Origin: Kribbella amoyensis
GTDB taxonomy: Bacteria > Actinomycetota > Actinomycetes > Propionibacteriales > Kribbellaceae
Assembly: GCF_007828865.1 (NCBI RefSeq)
Contig: NZ_VIVK01000001.1
Span: 2,232,001 to 2,296,000, forward strand
DNA: 64,000 nt
Reading direction: 5' to 3'
In this document: positions 1-8,954 of the stretch, piece after piece
How the letters are laid out: every line of letters begins with the position of its first letter
How positions within the stretch are numbered: position 1 is the first letter of the stretch
The notes under the pieces: model-generated
What the model saw: only the letters and a program-made list of their open reading frames with translations
The model's database searches: none
Told to the model about the DNA's origin: nothing
Position numbers and translations under genes: made by a program

Positions 1-198
1 GATCAGGCGCCACAGCACCAGACCCGGCAGGGTGACGCCGAACGCGACGAAGGCGGTGAACTTGAGGACGTCGAACACCGGTGCGTGCCGGGTCAGCAGG
101 ACCAGGCAGAACACCAGAAGGGAGAGTGCCGCAGCCGCCCCCGCGATCGAGCCGGTACCTCGTTCTCGGGGCCCCCGCCGCCTAGCCTTCACCCACAT
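1..198 (-). CDS. N-terminus of a polytopic membrane protein, cut by the window edge
   Basis: Only the first 66 codons are present, read from ATG at 198 to the window edge. A basic N-terminus is followed by a hydrophobic stretch and then by the segment TLPGLVLWRLI. The same kind of segment (TLPGIVLWRL) occurs near residue 75 of the neighbouring 781-residue membrane protein at 257-2602, so this is very likely a tandem paralogue of that family. No SD is seen; instead a TAGGGT hexamer sits 7 bases before the ATG, which suggests a leaderless transcript. The function is unknown; transfer or assembly of surface polysaccharide is inferred from context only. Confidence 0.7.
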   Translation of the reverse strand, partial: MWVKARRRGPRERGTGSIAGAAAALSLLVFCLVLLTRHAPVFDVLKFTAFVAFGVTLPGLVLWRLI

Positions 199-256
199 GC
201 CGGTCACCCTAATGCGAGGAGTGTGTTCGGCTGTAAGCGGACTGTGACATTGCGGC

Positions 257-2602
257 TCACGGCAACTCGTAGATCAGCGCGTCCGGGGCCCGGAACCGCA
301 GGGTCGCGAGGCTGTTCAGGTTCTGCGAGACGGCCGTCTGGGTCGGGTCCGCGTAGAGCCAGCGAACGCCGTACTTGGTCCGCAGCAGGCGCAGGTTGTC
401 CCGGGTCGGCGAGGTGAAGGCGCGGTCGTTGTCCTCGAGCTTCTGCTCGTCCCAGAACGGCAGCCCGTTCGGCGACTTGCCGGTCGCGGCGACCAGGTCG
501 TTGATGGTGTTGGTGTACCCCCAGCCCTCGACCAGGACGTGCCGCTCGGTCAGCGCCGCGATCCAGAAGTGCCGGACGTCGCAGCCCATCGCGTTCTTCA
601 TCGCGCAGTGCGCGTTGGTGGCGATCAGGTCCCCCGGCGCGCTGTGGTCGCGCAGCCAGTGCGCCGCCTCGGTCTGGCTGACCGACGGGCCGAGCGGGTA
701 CTTGTCGGACAGCGGCGGCAGGGTGACATCGCGGTAGTTCGTGATCGTCTGGATCGGCAGGAACAGCCCGGCCCCCATTCCGGCCAGGACGAACGAGGCC
801 AGCGCGATCCGGGTCGGCCGGCCCCGGCGTCTGGCCAGCTTCCACAGCAGGGTGACCAATCCGGCGGCCACGGCGAGCAACCCGATCGTCCACAGCCACG
901 GCGTGACCAGGCCGGTCAGCGTCCCGTCCGCCCGGCGGAACGGCGCCCCGTCCGACGGGTTCGCCCGGACGATCGCCCGGGCCGCGGCGGTCGCGCCGAC
1001 CCCACCGAGGACGGCCGCGAGGACCGCGATCCCGGACCGCTTGTCGGCGAACCAGAACACCAGCATCCACGCCCCGGCCGCGGCAAGGGCGGCGATCACC
1101 GGGACCGCGGTGCGGTGGAAGTACATCTGGCTGGTCCCCGGCTGGTCGGTCAGTACCATCCCGCCGAACCCGGCGATCGCGATCCCGACCAGGAAGATCA
1201 TCCCGGGATCGCGGAACCAGCGGCCCGCCGTCCCGGTCAGCACCAGCAGGCCGGCCGTCCCGAGCAGCAGCCCGAGACAGGTGGTGATCCCGCTGATCCA
1301 CATCGCGCCCTGGTCGTACTCGCCCCAGCCGACCGGCCCGGCCACCAGTGGGTACAGGCCGATCTTGGCGAAGGTGATCCACGGCCGGACGGCGAGCCCG
1401 GACGAGTGGTTGCCGAAGACCACCACGATCGCGGCCAGGAAGATCGCCGCCAGCACCCCGATCAGGATCAGCGCCCCGGCCGCGAACCGGCGGTAGAACA
1501 AGCGGATGAACACGACCAGCCCGAAACCGCAGATGATCAGCGGCAGCACGGTCGCCTTCGACCCGGACGCGGCCACGCAGACCACCACGAACAGCACCCA
1601 GGTCCCGGCGGCGCTGCGGCCGCGCAACAGGTCGACGCCCATCAGCGCGAGCAGGACCAGCAGCCCGCCGCCCAGGCTCTGCGTCGGGCTGCCCCAGACG
1701 TAGCCGGTGAGGCCCTCGGCCGGCAGCGACACCCGCGGGTACGGGTTGACCGTGCCGCCGATCCCGGCGACCGCGATCGCCAGCGGACCGGCCCAGCGTG
1801 AGCCCGGCGCGATCCGGTCGGTGAGCGCGAAGATCAGCGCGACCCCGGCGAGCAGCAGCGGGACCCAGCCGATCGTGTAGACGAGATCGGTGAGGTCGAC
1901 CCCGGACGCCCAGGAGACGGCGGCGGTGAACTGGTGCCAGAAGTAGTGGTAGTCCATCTTCTCGCCCTGCAGGTACGGCGCCTGCAGGGGAACGTCGTAC
2001 TTCGCGCTGGCCGCCAGGGCCTGGTGGAACCACATGTCCGGGGCGTTCGACCGGGCGTCGGTGTACGGCGCGGGGACGAGGTTCCGGTAGCGGCCGATCG
2101 CGTAGATCGGCAGCGCGCAGGCGGCCGCCACCAGCCAGGCGGTGAGCGGGCTGATCGGGCGTTCGACCCGGCTCAGGCACCGGCGTCGCCAGGACGGGAC
2201 GGCGACCGCGGCGATCAGCACCGGGACGACCCACAGCCAGGCCCAGCGCTGCAGGCCGAGCGGCGCGACCGCCATGTAGACGAGCAGCAGCACCGAGACG
2301 CCGACCAGCGAGCCGGCCGCGAAGTCCTCGATCAGGTTGTGCCGGAACGGGCTGGCCAGCCGCCACAGCACGATCCCGGGCAGGGTGATGCCGAAAGCCC
2401 AGAACCGCAGCAGCGCGACGATGCTGTCCGTGGACGCGTGCCCGGCCATCAGCCAGATCAGCAACCAGGCCAGCGCGACCCCGGCGGCGGCCTTCACCAG
2501 CAGCGCACCGGTGGTCCGCCAGGGCAGGCGCCGCCACAACGGCTGCTCCCTACCCGGCGGAGCGCCTAGGCTACTGGGCGCGACGCGCGTCATGGTGGGC
2601 AC
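257..2602 (-). CDS. Large polytopic membrane protein of surface polysaccharide locus (paralogue 1)
   Basis: This 781-residue protein has about a dozen or more hydrophobic segments between residues 30 and 620 and a C-terminal tail of about 150 residues that should lie outside the membrane. Motifs shared with the paralogues at 19472 and 30526 are an early acidic/His loop (D182, H193), YHYFWH at 218-223, and in the tail a TN.HC...C pair (C666, C674) followed by an ERxVLVxGW-type segment and LRTKYGVRWL. The layout resembles GT-C glycosyltransferases and YfhO-like proteins, but I do not recognise a named family with certainty. The start may be GTG 2602 (a GATAAC box lies 8 bases upstream) or ATG 2593. 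It diverges from the glycosyltransferase gene at 2670. Confidence 0.8.
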   Translation of the reverse strand: MPTMTRVAPSSLGAPPGREQPLWRRLPWRTTGALLVKAAAGVALAWLLIWLMAGHASTDSIVALLRFWAFGITLPGIVLWRLASPFRHNLIEDFAAGSLVGVSVLLLVYMAVAPLGLQRWAWLWVVPVLIAAVAVPSWRRRCLSRVERPISPLTAWLVAAACALPIYAIGRYRNLVPAPYTDARSNAPDMWFHQALAASAKYDVPLQAPYLQGEKMDYHYFWHQFTAAVSWASGVDLTDLVYTIGWVPLLLAGVALIFALTDRIAPGSRWAGPLAIAVAGIGGTVNPYPRVSLPAEGLTGYVWGSPTQSLGGGLLVLLALMGVDLLRGRSAAGTWVLFVVVCVAASGSKATVLPLIICGFGLVVFIRLFYRRFAAGALILIGVLAAIFLAAIVVVFGNHSSGLAVRPWITFAKIGLYPLVAGPVGWGEYDQGAMWISGITTCLGLLLGTAGLLVLTGTAGRWFRDPGMIFLVGIAIAGFGGMVLTDQPGTSQMYFHRTAVPVIAALAAAGAWMLVFWFADKRSGIAVLAAVLGGVGATAAARAIVRANPSDGAPFRRADGTLTGLVTPWLWTIGLLAVAAGLVTLLWKLARRRGRPTRIALASFVLAGMGAGLFLPIQTITNYRDVTLPPLSDKYPLGPSVSQTEAAHWLRDHSAPGDLIATNAHCAMKNAMGCDVRHFWIAALTERHVLVEGWGYTNTINDLVAATGKSPNGLPFWDEQKLEDNDRAFTSPTRDNLRLLRTKYGVRWLYADPTQTAVSQNLNSLATLRFRAPDALIYELP

Positions 2603-2669
2603 GAAGGAAGGTTATCCGGGGAACCAGGGCGCAGTACTCTCGCGGAAGGTGCCGTTCGGAGGTCAGTGA

Positions 2670-3665
2670 GTGGAAACAGCCGGACCCGTCCTCTCGGTCG
2701 TCGTACCGATGTACGACGAACAGGACGTGCTGCCGATCTTCTTCGACCGGATGCGCCCGCTGCTGGACGGTCTCGGGATCGGCTACGAACTGCTCGTCGT
2801 CGACGACGGCAGCCGGGACGAGACCGCGGACCTGGTCTCGGTCGCCGCCAAGGACTGGCCCCAGCTCCGCCTGGTCCGCCTGCTCCGGAACTCGGGCCAC
2901 CAGGCCGCGTTGTCGGCCGGATTCCGCCGCGCCCGCGGGGAGTACCTGGTGACGATCGACGCCGATCTGCAGGACCCGCCGGAGACCATCGCGGAGCTGC
3001 TCGCGACGGCTCGGGACGAGGACGTCGACGTCGTGTACGGCGTCCGGTCCGACCGGTCGAGCGACAAGTGGCTGAAGCGGACGACGGCGCGGCTGTATTA
3101 CCGGCTGATGTGCCGCCTGGTCGGTCGGGAGATCCCGTTCGACGCGGGGGACTTCCGGTTGGTCTCGCGGCGCGTGGTGGACGCGGTGAACGCGTTGCCC
3201 GAGGACGGTCGCGTGTTCCGGCTGGTGATTCCGTGGCTCGGGTTCCCGAGTGCCGAGGTGAAGTACGTGCGGGCCGAGCGGGCGGCGGGGTCGACGAAGT
3301 ACACCGTGAGCAAGATGGTCCGGTTGGCGTTCGACAGTGTCACCGCGTTCTCGGCGGCGCCGCTGCGGCTGGCGACGTGGCTCGGCCTGCTCGGCGGACT
3401 GCTGTCGGTCGCCTTCGTGATCGGGGCCCTGGTGATCAAGGTGTCCGGGCAGAGCATCCCGGGGTGGACCTCGACGGTGCTCGCGGTCTGCGTCATCGGC
3501 GCGATCCAGCTGCTCTGCCTCGGCCTGCTGGGGGAGTACGTGGCCCGCCTGTTCCAGTCGAGTCAGCGCCGGCCGCAGTTCCTCGTCGGCTACGACAGCC
3601 TCGAGGATCACGGGCACCACAGCTACGCCGAGGCGATCGAGTCCCGGGATCCGGACCAGAGGTAG
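2670..3665 (+). CDS. Membrane-anchored GT2 glycosyltransferase (polyprenyl-phosphate sugar synthase type)
   Basis: A 331-residue GtrB/DPM1-like enzyme that should transfer a sugar from a nucleotide sugar to undecaprenyl phosphate on the inner membrane face. The GT2 domain is N-terminal, with VVPMYDEQD at 11-19, VVDDGSRDE near 44-51 and the metal-binding DAD at 97-99 followed by LQDPPE. Two membrane helices follow at roughly 232-256 and 270-292, as is usual for this family. The start is GTG with GGAGG about 7 bases upstream. It is followed after 11 bases by the sugar aminotransferase gene and probably shares its transcript, so the sugar attached may be the 4-amino-6-deoxy sugar made there; that link is inferred. 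Confidence 0.88.
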   Translation: METAGPVLSVVVPMYDEQDVLPIFFDRMRPLLDGLGIGYELLVVDDGSRDETADLVSVAAKDWPQLRLVRLLRNSGHQAALSAGFRRARGEYLVTIDADLQDPPETIAELLATARDEDVDVVYGVRSDRSSDKWLKRTTARLYYRLMCRLVGREIPFDAGDFRLVSRRVVDAVNALPEDGRVFRLVIPWLGFPSAEVKYVRAERAAGSTKYTVSKMVRLAFDSVTAFSAAPLRLATWLGLLGGLLSVAFVIGALVIKVSGQSIPGWTSTVLAVCVIGAIQLLCLGLLGEYVARLFQSSQRRPQFLVGYDSLEDHGHHSYAEAIESRDPDQR

Positions 3666-3676
3666 GCTCCGTCCTC

Positions 3677-4816
3677 ATGCCGGACCCGATCCCCTTCTCC
3701 AAGGCCTACATGGTCGGCGACGAGCTCGCCTACGTGAACCAGGCCTTCTCGTCCACCGCCGTGGTGGGCGACGGCCCGTTCACCGCCCGGGCCACCGAGC
3801 TGATCACCAAGCTCACCGGCGCGGTCGGGTCGCTGCTGACCACCTCCTGCACGCACGCGCTCGAGATGACCGCGCTGCTGCTCGACCTGAAGCCGGGCGA
3901 CGAGGTGATCATGCCGTCGTTCACCTTCGTCTCCACCGCCAACGCGTACGCCCTGCGCGGGGCCGTCCCGGTGTTCGTCGACGTCCGGCCGGACACCCTC
4001 AACCTGGACGAGACCCAGGTCGAGGCGGCCGTCACCGGGCGGACCAAGGCGATCGTGGTCGTGCACTACGCGGGTGTCGCGGTGGAGATGGACGAGATCC
4101 TCGCGATCGCCGACCGGCACGGGCTGGTCGTGATCGAGGACAACGCGCACGGCCTCGGCGGCTCGTACAAGGGCCGCCCGCTCGGCTCGCTCGGGCTGAT
4201 GGCGACCCAGTCGTTCCACGGCACCAAGAACGTGCACTGCGGCGAGGGCGGGGCCCTGGTCGTGAACGACACCGACCTGCTGCACCGGGCCGAGATCATC
4301 CGCGAGAAGGGCACCAACCGGAGCCAGTTCTTCCGCGGTCAGGTGGACAAGTACCGCTGGGTCGACATCGGCTCCAGCTATCTGCCGGCCGACCCGCTGG
4401 CCGCCTTCCTGACCGCCCAGCTGGAGCGGTTCGACGACATCCAGGCGCCGCGGTACGCGATCTGGCAGCGGTACGACCAGGAGCTCGCCGACTGGGCCGG
4501 CGCGCACGGGATCGGGGTCCCGGCGATCCCGGCCGACTGCGTGCACCCGGCCCACATGTACTACCTGCTGATGCCGACCCACGAGCACCAGCTCGGCCTG
4601 ATCCGGCACCTGCGCGAACGCAACATCACGGCACCGTTCCACTACGTGCCGCTGCACTCGGCGCCGGCCGGGGAGAAGTACGGCCGGGTCGGTCCGGGTG
4701 GGTGCGACGTGACCGAGCGGATCAGCGGGCAGCTCGTCCGGCTGCCGCTGTTCAGCCAGCTGACCGAGGACGAGCAGACCCGCGTCCTCGACGGCCTGCT
4801 CTCGTACCCGATCTGA
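3677..4816 (+). CDS. wecE: dTDP-4-amino-4,6-dideoxygalactose transaminase (DegT/DnrJ/EryC1 family)
   Basis: A PLP-dependent sugar aminotransferase of 379 residues, close to the usual 376 of WecE. It would convert dTDP-4-keto-6-deoxyglucose to dTDP-4-amino-4,6-dideoxygalactose with glutamate. The PLP-binding lysine is K184 in QSFHGTKNVHCGEGGAL, which matches the FHxTKN pattern of the WecE/RffA branch more closely than other DegT enzymes. The ATG at 3677 is used because the longer open frame upstream lies inside the preceding GT gene. The next gene, 1 base downstream, is WecD-like, which supports this substrate. RmlA and RmlB, needed upstream in the pathway, are not in the window. Confidence 0.85.
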   Translation: MPDPIPFSKAYMVGDELAYVNQAFSSTAVVGDGPFTARATELITKLTGAVGSLLTTSCTHALEMTALLLDLKPGDEVIMPSFTFVSTANAYALRGAVPVFVDVRPDTLNLDETQVEAAVTGRTKAIVVVHYAGVAVEMDEILAIADRHGLVVIEDNAHGLGGSYKGRPLGSLGLMATQSFHGTKNVHCGEGGALVVNDTDLLHRAEIIREKGTNRSQFFRGQVDKYRWVDIGSSYLPADPLAAFLTAQLERFDDIQAPRYAIWQRYDQELADWAGAHGIGVPAIPADCVHPAHMYYLLMPTHEHQLGLIRHLRERNITAPFHYVPLHSAPAGEKYGRVGPGGCDVTERISGQLVRLPLFSQLTEDEQTRVLDGLLSYPI

Positions 4817-4817
4817 G

Positions 4818-5609
4818 ATGGGCTGGTACGACGCCCTGGAGGCCGGGGAACTCGCCGCCGCCCCCTCGGAGTACGAGTCCCGCCGGTTCGGCGTCTCGGT
4901 CGACCGGATCACCGTGTCCGCCTCGTCCGGTACGCCGCTGCCCGAGGTGCTCGCCGCGGTCGACAGGTCCACCGCGGACGTCGTCGTGCTGCGGTACCCG
5001 GCCCGCGAGGTGGCCTGGTTCGCCGCGCTGGCGAGTGGCAAGCGGACCGCGGTCCTCGCGGACAGCCTGGTCTACTGGGCGCTCCCGGTCGGCAAGGGCC
5101 GGCGCCCTGCTCCGTTGGCCGGGTTCACCGCCGGGCTGGAGCGCGGCATCGACGACGACCTGGTGGACGACCTGGTCGGCGACATCTTCGGGGACTACGG
5201 CAACCACTACTGCGCGAACCCGCTGTTCGACCGGGCCCTCGCGCTGGCCGGGTACCAGGAGTGGGCGCGACGCAGTATCGCGGCCGACGGCGCCGTCGTC
5301 CTGCGCGGACCGGACCGCCGGGTCCTCGCCCTGGCCACGGTCGACCAGCAGCAGTCCTGGACCGAGATCGAGCTGGCCGGCGTGGTCCCGGCCGAGCAGG
5401 GCCGCGGCCGGTACGCGCATCTGCTCGCCGCCGTCGAGGACGCGGCCACCTCGCGCCGGCTGGTGATCTCGACCCAGGGGCACAACACCGGGGTCCAGCG
5501 GGCCTGGTCGCGGTACGGGTTCGAGCCGGTGCACACGCTGCTCACGGTCCATCTCGTAACACCTGGATTACTGCCGGATGAACGTTTCGGAGGCGGCGAC
5601 CCGCGGTGA
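4818..5609 (+). CDS. WecD-like sugar N-acetyltransferase (GNAT)
   Basis: The 263-residue product carries a C-terminal GNAT fold. A variable N-terminal part is followed by FGDYGNHYCANPLFD near residues 128-145, a segment typical of WecD, and then by the acetyl-CoA loop VVPAEQGRGRYAHLL near 195-209. WecD acetylates dTDP-4-amino-4,6-dideoxygalactose to dTDP-Fuc4NAc, and the aminotransferase that makes that substrate is encoded just upstream. The two together form a minimal Fuc4NAc module. The ATG directly follows the wecE stop, implying translational coupling. Substrate identity rests on the neighbour and on the NHY..NPLFD match; another 4-amino sugar is possible. Confidence 0.78.
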   Translation: MGWYDALEAGELAAAPSEYESRRFGVSVDRITVSASSGTPLPEVLAAVDRSTADVVVLRYPAREVAWFAALASGKRTAVLADSLVYWALPVGKGRRPAPLAGFTAGLERGIDDDLVDDLVGDIFGDYGNHYCANPLFDRALALAGYQEWARRSIAADGAVVLRGPDRRVLALATVDQQQSWTEIELAGVVPAEQGRGRYAHLLAAVEDAATSRRLVISTQGHNTGVQRAWSRYGFEPVHTLLTVHLVTPGLLPDERFGGGDPR

Positions 5610-5649
5610 CCGGACGGTCTCGACGGGCGTCCGGCGTGACCAGGGCCGA

Positions 5650-5658
5650 TGCTAGGAT
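5650..5658 (+). promoter_or_regulatory. Probable extended -10 promoter for the 5791 operon
   Basis: TGCTAGGAT fits an extended -10 (TGn plus TAGGAT). It lies in the 181-base gap before the GT2 gene at 5791 and would give a 5' leader of about 125 bases. No convincing -35 is seen. Confidence 0.4.
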
Positions 5659-5790
5659 GTCGCTCGAACCAACCCTGGTCGCCGCCCTGACCGTCGTGTC
5701 GGGCTCGAGCGCCCAAGCAGCATCGGGTCAGGCGGTGGAGCCGGCCAGGATGTCGACCGACCGCCGTCTGAGCCGAGGAGATTTGCCGTT

Positions 5791-8124
5791 GTGACGCCGC
5801 GGCTGAGTGTCGTTGTGCCCTTCTACAACGTCGGCGACTACATCGGGGACTGCCTCGATTCGATCGCCCGGCAGACGTGGACCGACTTCGAGGCGATCCT
5901 GGTCGACGACGGGTCCCCGGACAACAGCGCCGAGATCGCCCGGGAGTTCTGCGAGCGCGATCCCCGGTTCCGGATCGTCGAGCAGGAGAACCAGGGCCTC
6001 GGCCCGGCCCGGAACACCGGCACCCGGCACGCGCAGGGCGAGTACCTCACCTTCGTCGACAGCGACGACCTGGTCACCCGGCACGGCTTCGAGAAGCTGA
6101 TCCGCACCCTGGACCGGACCGGCTCGTCGTTCGCGGCCGGCAACGCTCGCCGGTTCAACAACTCGGCCGGCGTCCGGCCGTCCTGGATCCACCGGCTGCC
6201 GTTCGCCCGGGACCGGGTCGCCACCCACGTGATCGAGACTGTCGACCTGATCCTGGACCGGATGGTCTGGAACAAGGTGTACCGGCGGTCGTTCTGGGAC
6301 GAGTACGGCTACGAGTTCCCCGCGATCCGGTACGAGGACTACCCGGTCACGCTGAAGGCGCACCTGGACGCGGTCACCGTGGACGCGCTGGCGGTGCCGG
6401 TGTACTACTGGCGCGAGCGCGAGTCGGGCGAGTCGATCACCCAGCAGAAGTTCCAGCTCGGCAACCTCGAGGACCGGGTCCACTCGGCCGAGCTGGTGAT
6501 GGACCTGATCGAGCAGCAGGACACCCTCCGCGAGGTCCGCCGCCGGGTGCACTCGCACCTCACCCAGATCGACATGCTGACGCTGATGATGGCGTTCGGC
6601 GCGGCCCCGCCGGAGGAGGAGCAGAACCTGCTCAAGCTGGCCCGGCGGCTGATGGACCGGCTGGACGACTCGGTGCTGGCCCGGGCCCACAGCTACGACC
6701 GGATCCAGCACTCGGCGCTGGCCGCGGGCGATATCGACCTGCTCCGTCGGCTGGCCCAGTTCCGCAACGACGGCGGCCTGCGCGGCGGCGCCCGGGCGCT
6801 GACCCGGCCCGGCCGCCCGTGGCAGTTCGAGCACAACTACCCGGGCGTGCAGGACCCGCGCAGCTCGGTGCCGAAGGACCTGTACCGGCTGCCGATGAAG
6901 GACCTGACGCTGGCCACCAGCGTGCAGCAGGTGCGCTGGCTCGAGGACGGCACGCTCTCGGTCAAGGGCACCGCGGAGATCCGGCACCTGGAGACCAAGA
7001 CCTCGTCCAGCCTGCGGATCGCGCTCGTCATCGGCGGTGTCGAGACCCCGCTCGCGGTGCGCCGGTTCGACGCGACCGACACCCACGGCGACCCGGCCCT
7101 GGTCGGGTTCGAGGTGCGGATCGACAAGCCGCTACTGGCCCAGCTGAAGAACACCGCCGCCCCGGCGCACTTCATGATCCGGATGAAGTCCGGCCGGCTG
7201 CGCCGGTTCGGCAAGCTCCGCGGCCAGCGCCCGGGCAGCCCGGGCTGGCCGCCGGGCTCCTGGATCGACGCGACCAGCTGGGTCCAGCCCGGCCCCGGCA
7301 AGGACGGCGCGTTCGTGCTCCGCAAGATGGTCGACTACTGCCGGCTGTCCTCGGTCGAGCAGACCGCCGACGCGCTGGTGCTGCACGGCCGGGTGCCGGC
7401 CGAGATCGAGGAGCCGAAGCTGCGGATCAGCCGGCCGCTGGCCGGTCAGGACCAGCTGCTGCCGGTGACGCTGGCCGGCGACGGCCGCGACTTCTCGGTC
7501 CGGATCCCGATCCGGCCGATCGTCGAGGACACCAACCCGGACGACCCGTTCACGCAGCGGACCACCTGGGCGTTCCGGCTGGTCGGCAGCAACCAGGAAG
7601 AGAAGCTGCTGCTCTGGACGGCCGACTCGCAGGCCGCGCACCACTTCGACCGGGGCCGGCTGGTCAGCCTGACCCGGTCCACCGGTGGGTACGTGAACCT
7701 GCACGAGGCGCCGCTCCGGCTGCCCGCCGAAGCCGCCGAGATCGTTGCCGGCGACAACGGCAAGGAACTGCACGTCAGCGGCCCGCTGCTGGACGGCGAC
7801 GAGTACGTCTTCCACTGGCGCCGGTACCTGGACGACTCCGACGACCACCTCGACCTGGAGTGCCGGCGGTCCGCCGGTGACGGGCGCTGGACCGCCGCGA
7901 TGACGCTGGCGGACCTGATCCCCGCGGACGTGGTGACCAACTCGACCGACCCGCTGGCCAGCCTGGCGGACTGGATCCTGTTCGCGGTCGCGCCGGACGG
8001 GTCCGCGCACGCCGTGCAGTGCGAGCCGTTCCTGTCCACCCGGCTGCCGATCGAGGCCGGCCTGAACGGCCACACCGTCACGCTCCGGCCGCACTCCGGC
8101 ACCCTTCACCTCGAGGTCCGCTGA
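5791..8124 (+). CDS. GT2 glycosyltransferase with long C-terminal domains, TarP/TarS-like
   Basis: The GT2 domain occupies about the first 230 of 777 residues: LSVVVPFYNVGDYI, LVDDGSPDNS at 38-47 and the FVDSDD metal motif at 89-93, then WNKVYRRSFW and RYEDYP, which are typical of wall teichoic acid glycosyltransferases such as TarP and TarS. The remaining 540 residues have no membrane helices and look like repeated beta-rich modules, as in the trimerisation or carbohydrate-binding tails of that family. It is cytosolic and probably attaches a sugar to an anionic wall polymer. The start is GTG with GAGGAG about 8 bases upstream. It overlaps the next gene by one base (TGATG), so three genes form an operon up to 10722. 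Confidence 0.78.
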   Translation: MTPRLSVVVPFYNVGDYIGDCLDSIARQTWTDFEAILVDDGSPDNSAEIAREFCERDPRFRIVEQENQGLGPARNTGTRHAQGEYLTFVDSDDLVTRHGFEKLIRTLDRTGSSFAAGNARRFNNSAGVRPSWIHRLPFARDRVATHVIETVDLILDRMVWNKVYRRSFWDEYGYEFPAIRYEDYPVTLKAHLDAVTVDALAVPVYYWRERESGESITQQKFQLGNLEDRVHSAELVMDLIEQQDTLREVRRRVHSHLTQIDMLTLMMAFGAAPPEEEQNLLKLARRLMDRLDDSVLARAHSYDRIQHSALAAGDIDLLRRLAQFRNDGGLRGGARALTRPGRPWQFEHNYPGVQDPRSSVPKDLYRLPMKDLTLATSVQQVRWLEDGTLSVKGTAEIRHLETKTSSSLRIALVIGGVETPLAVRRFDATDTHGDPALVGFEVRIDKPLLAQLKNTAAPAHFMIRMKSGRLRRFGKLRGQRPGSPGWPPGSWIDATSWVQPGPGKDGAFVLRKMVDYCRLSSVEQTADALVLHGRVPAEIEEPKLRISRPLAGQDQLLPVTLAGDGRDFSVRIPIRPIVEDTNPDDPFTQRTTWAFRLVGSNQEEKLLLWTADSQAAHHFDRGRLVSLTRSTGGYVNLHEAPLRLPAEAAEIVAGDNGKELHVSGPLLDGDEYVFHWRRYLDDSDDHLDLECRRSAGDGRWTAAMTLADLIPADVVTNSTDPLASLADWILFAVAPDGSAHAVQCEPFLSTRLPIEAGLNGHTVTLRPHSGTLHLEVR

Positions 8125-8954
8125 TGCATCACCACAACCACTACTACGGCCAGGCGCACATCCTGGCCCGGTACGCCGGTCTCGACGACCAGTACCCGCC
8201 CCGGCTGCGCGGCTACCTGCAGCACGGCTGGAACATCGCCGACGGCTGGAACCCGGTGCACGAGTTCTACGACGGCGCCTGGCGGTTCACCTGGAGCGAC
8301 GCCCCGCGCCGCCGTGGCCACGCGCTCGGCCGCCGGAACTACCACAGCATCGGCGCCCCCTGGCTCTACCTGCTGGACATGGAGCCGGAGCTCGGCGCCG
8401 TGCCGGAGGAGGAGCGCGAGGGCACCCTGTGGTTCCTCTTCCACGGCTGGGAGGGCGGCAAGATCCAGGGTGACCACAAGCGGCTGATCGACGAGATCCG
8501 CGAGACCGAGCCGGGTCCGGTCACCTTCAGCCTGTACTACACCGAGTACGAGCGGCCGGAGATCCGCAAGTCGTACGAGGACGCCGGGTTCCGGGTGGTC
8601 TCGTTCGGCCGCCGCGGATTCTCCTACGAGGGCACCGACCCGAAGTTCCTCTACAAGCAGCTCGCCGAGCTCCGCAAGCACAAGCGGGTGGCCGCGAACC
8701 GGCTGTCCACCGCGATCTTCTACGGCATCGCGGCCGGCTGCGAGGGCGCGGTGTACGGCGACCCGATGGCGATGGAGGGCGAGAACCCGCTGTTCGGCGG
8801 GCAGAGCCGGATCGCCCGGTTGTGGCCGGAGATGCTCGGCAAGGAGCTCGACCGGGAGGCGGCCCAGGCCACCACCGACCTGGAACTCGGGGTGCCGTGG
8901 ATGATGCCGCCGGAGGAACTGCGCATGGTGTTCGATTGGAGAGAGCGTGTCTGA
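8124..8954 (+). CDS. Putative surface-polysaccharide protein, possibly GT-B-like
   Basis: A 276-residue soluble protein with no signal peptide, starting MHHHNHYYGQAH. I do not recognise a named family. The part near residues 192-213 (NRLSTAIFYGIAAG then YGDPM) resembles the C-terminal nucleotide-sugar or lipid-phosphate lobe of GT-B enzymes such as the CDP-glycerol and sialyl-type polymerases, where an S/T-A-IFYA..LG segment recurs. The N-terminal LQHGWN at 32-37 recalls the LQHG signature of such transferases. The ATG overlaps the stop of the upstream GT2 gene, and its own stop overlaps the next start, so all three should act together on one wall polymer. The enzymatic role is inferred. Confidence 0.6.
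   Translation: MHHHNHYYGQAHILARYAGLDDQYPPRLRGYLQHGWNIADGWNPVHEFYDGAWRFTWSDAPRRRGHALGRRNYHSIGAPWLYLLDMEPELGAVPEEEREGTLWFLFHGWEGGKIQGDHKRLIDEIRETEPGPVTFSLYYTEYERPEIRKSYEDAGFRVVSFGRRGFSYEGTDPKFLYKQLAELRKHKRVAANRLSTAIFYGIAAGCEGAVYGDPMAMEGENPLFGGQSRIARLWPEMLGKELDREAAQATTDLELGVPWMMPPEELRMVFDWRERV

Noticed and set aside
204..2537. Long frame on the minus strand in another register of the membrane protein gene
   Set aside because: It is rich in Arg, Gly and Ala with no domain sense, a shadow due to GC codon bias; the real protein has clear helices and family motifs.
2666..4816. A single 716-residue protein that would fuse part of the GT gene region to the aminotransferase
   Set aside because: The first 330 residues are a shadow of the GT2 gene; the true aminotransferase starts at 3677.
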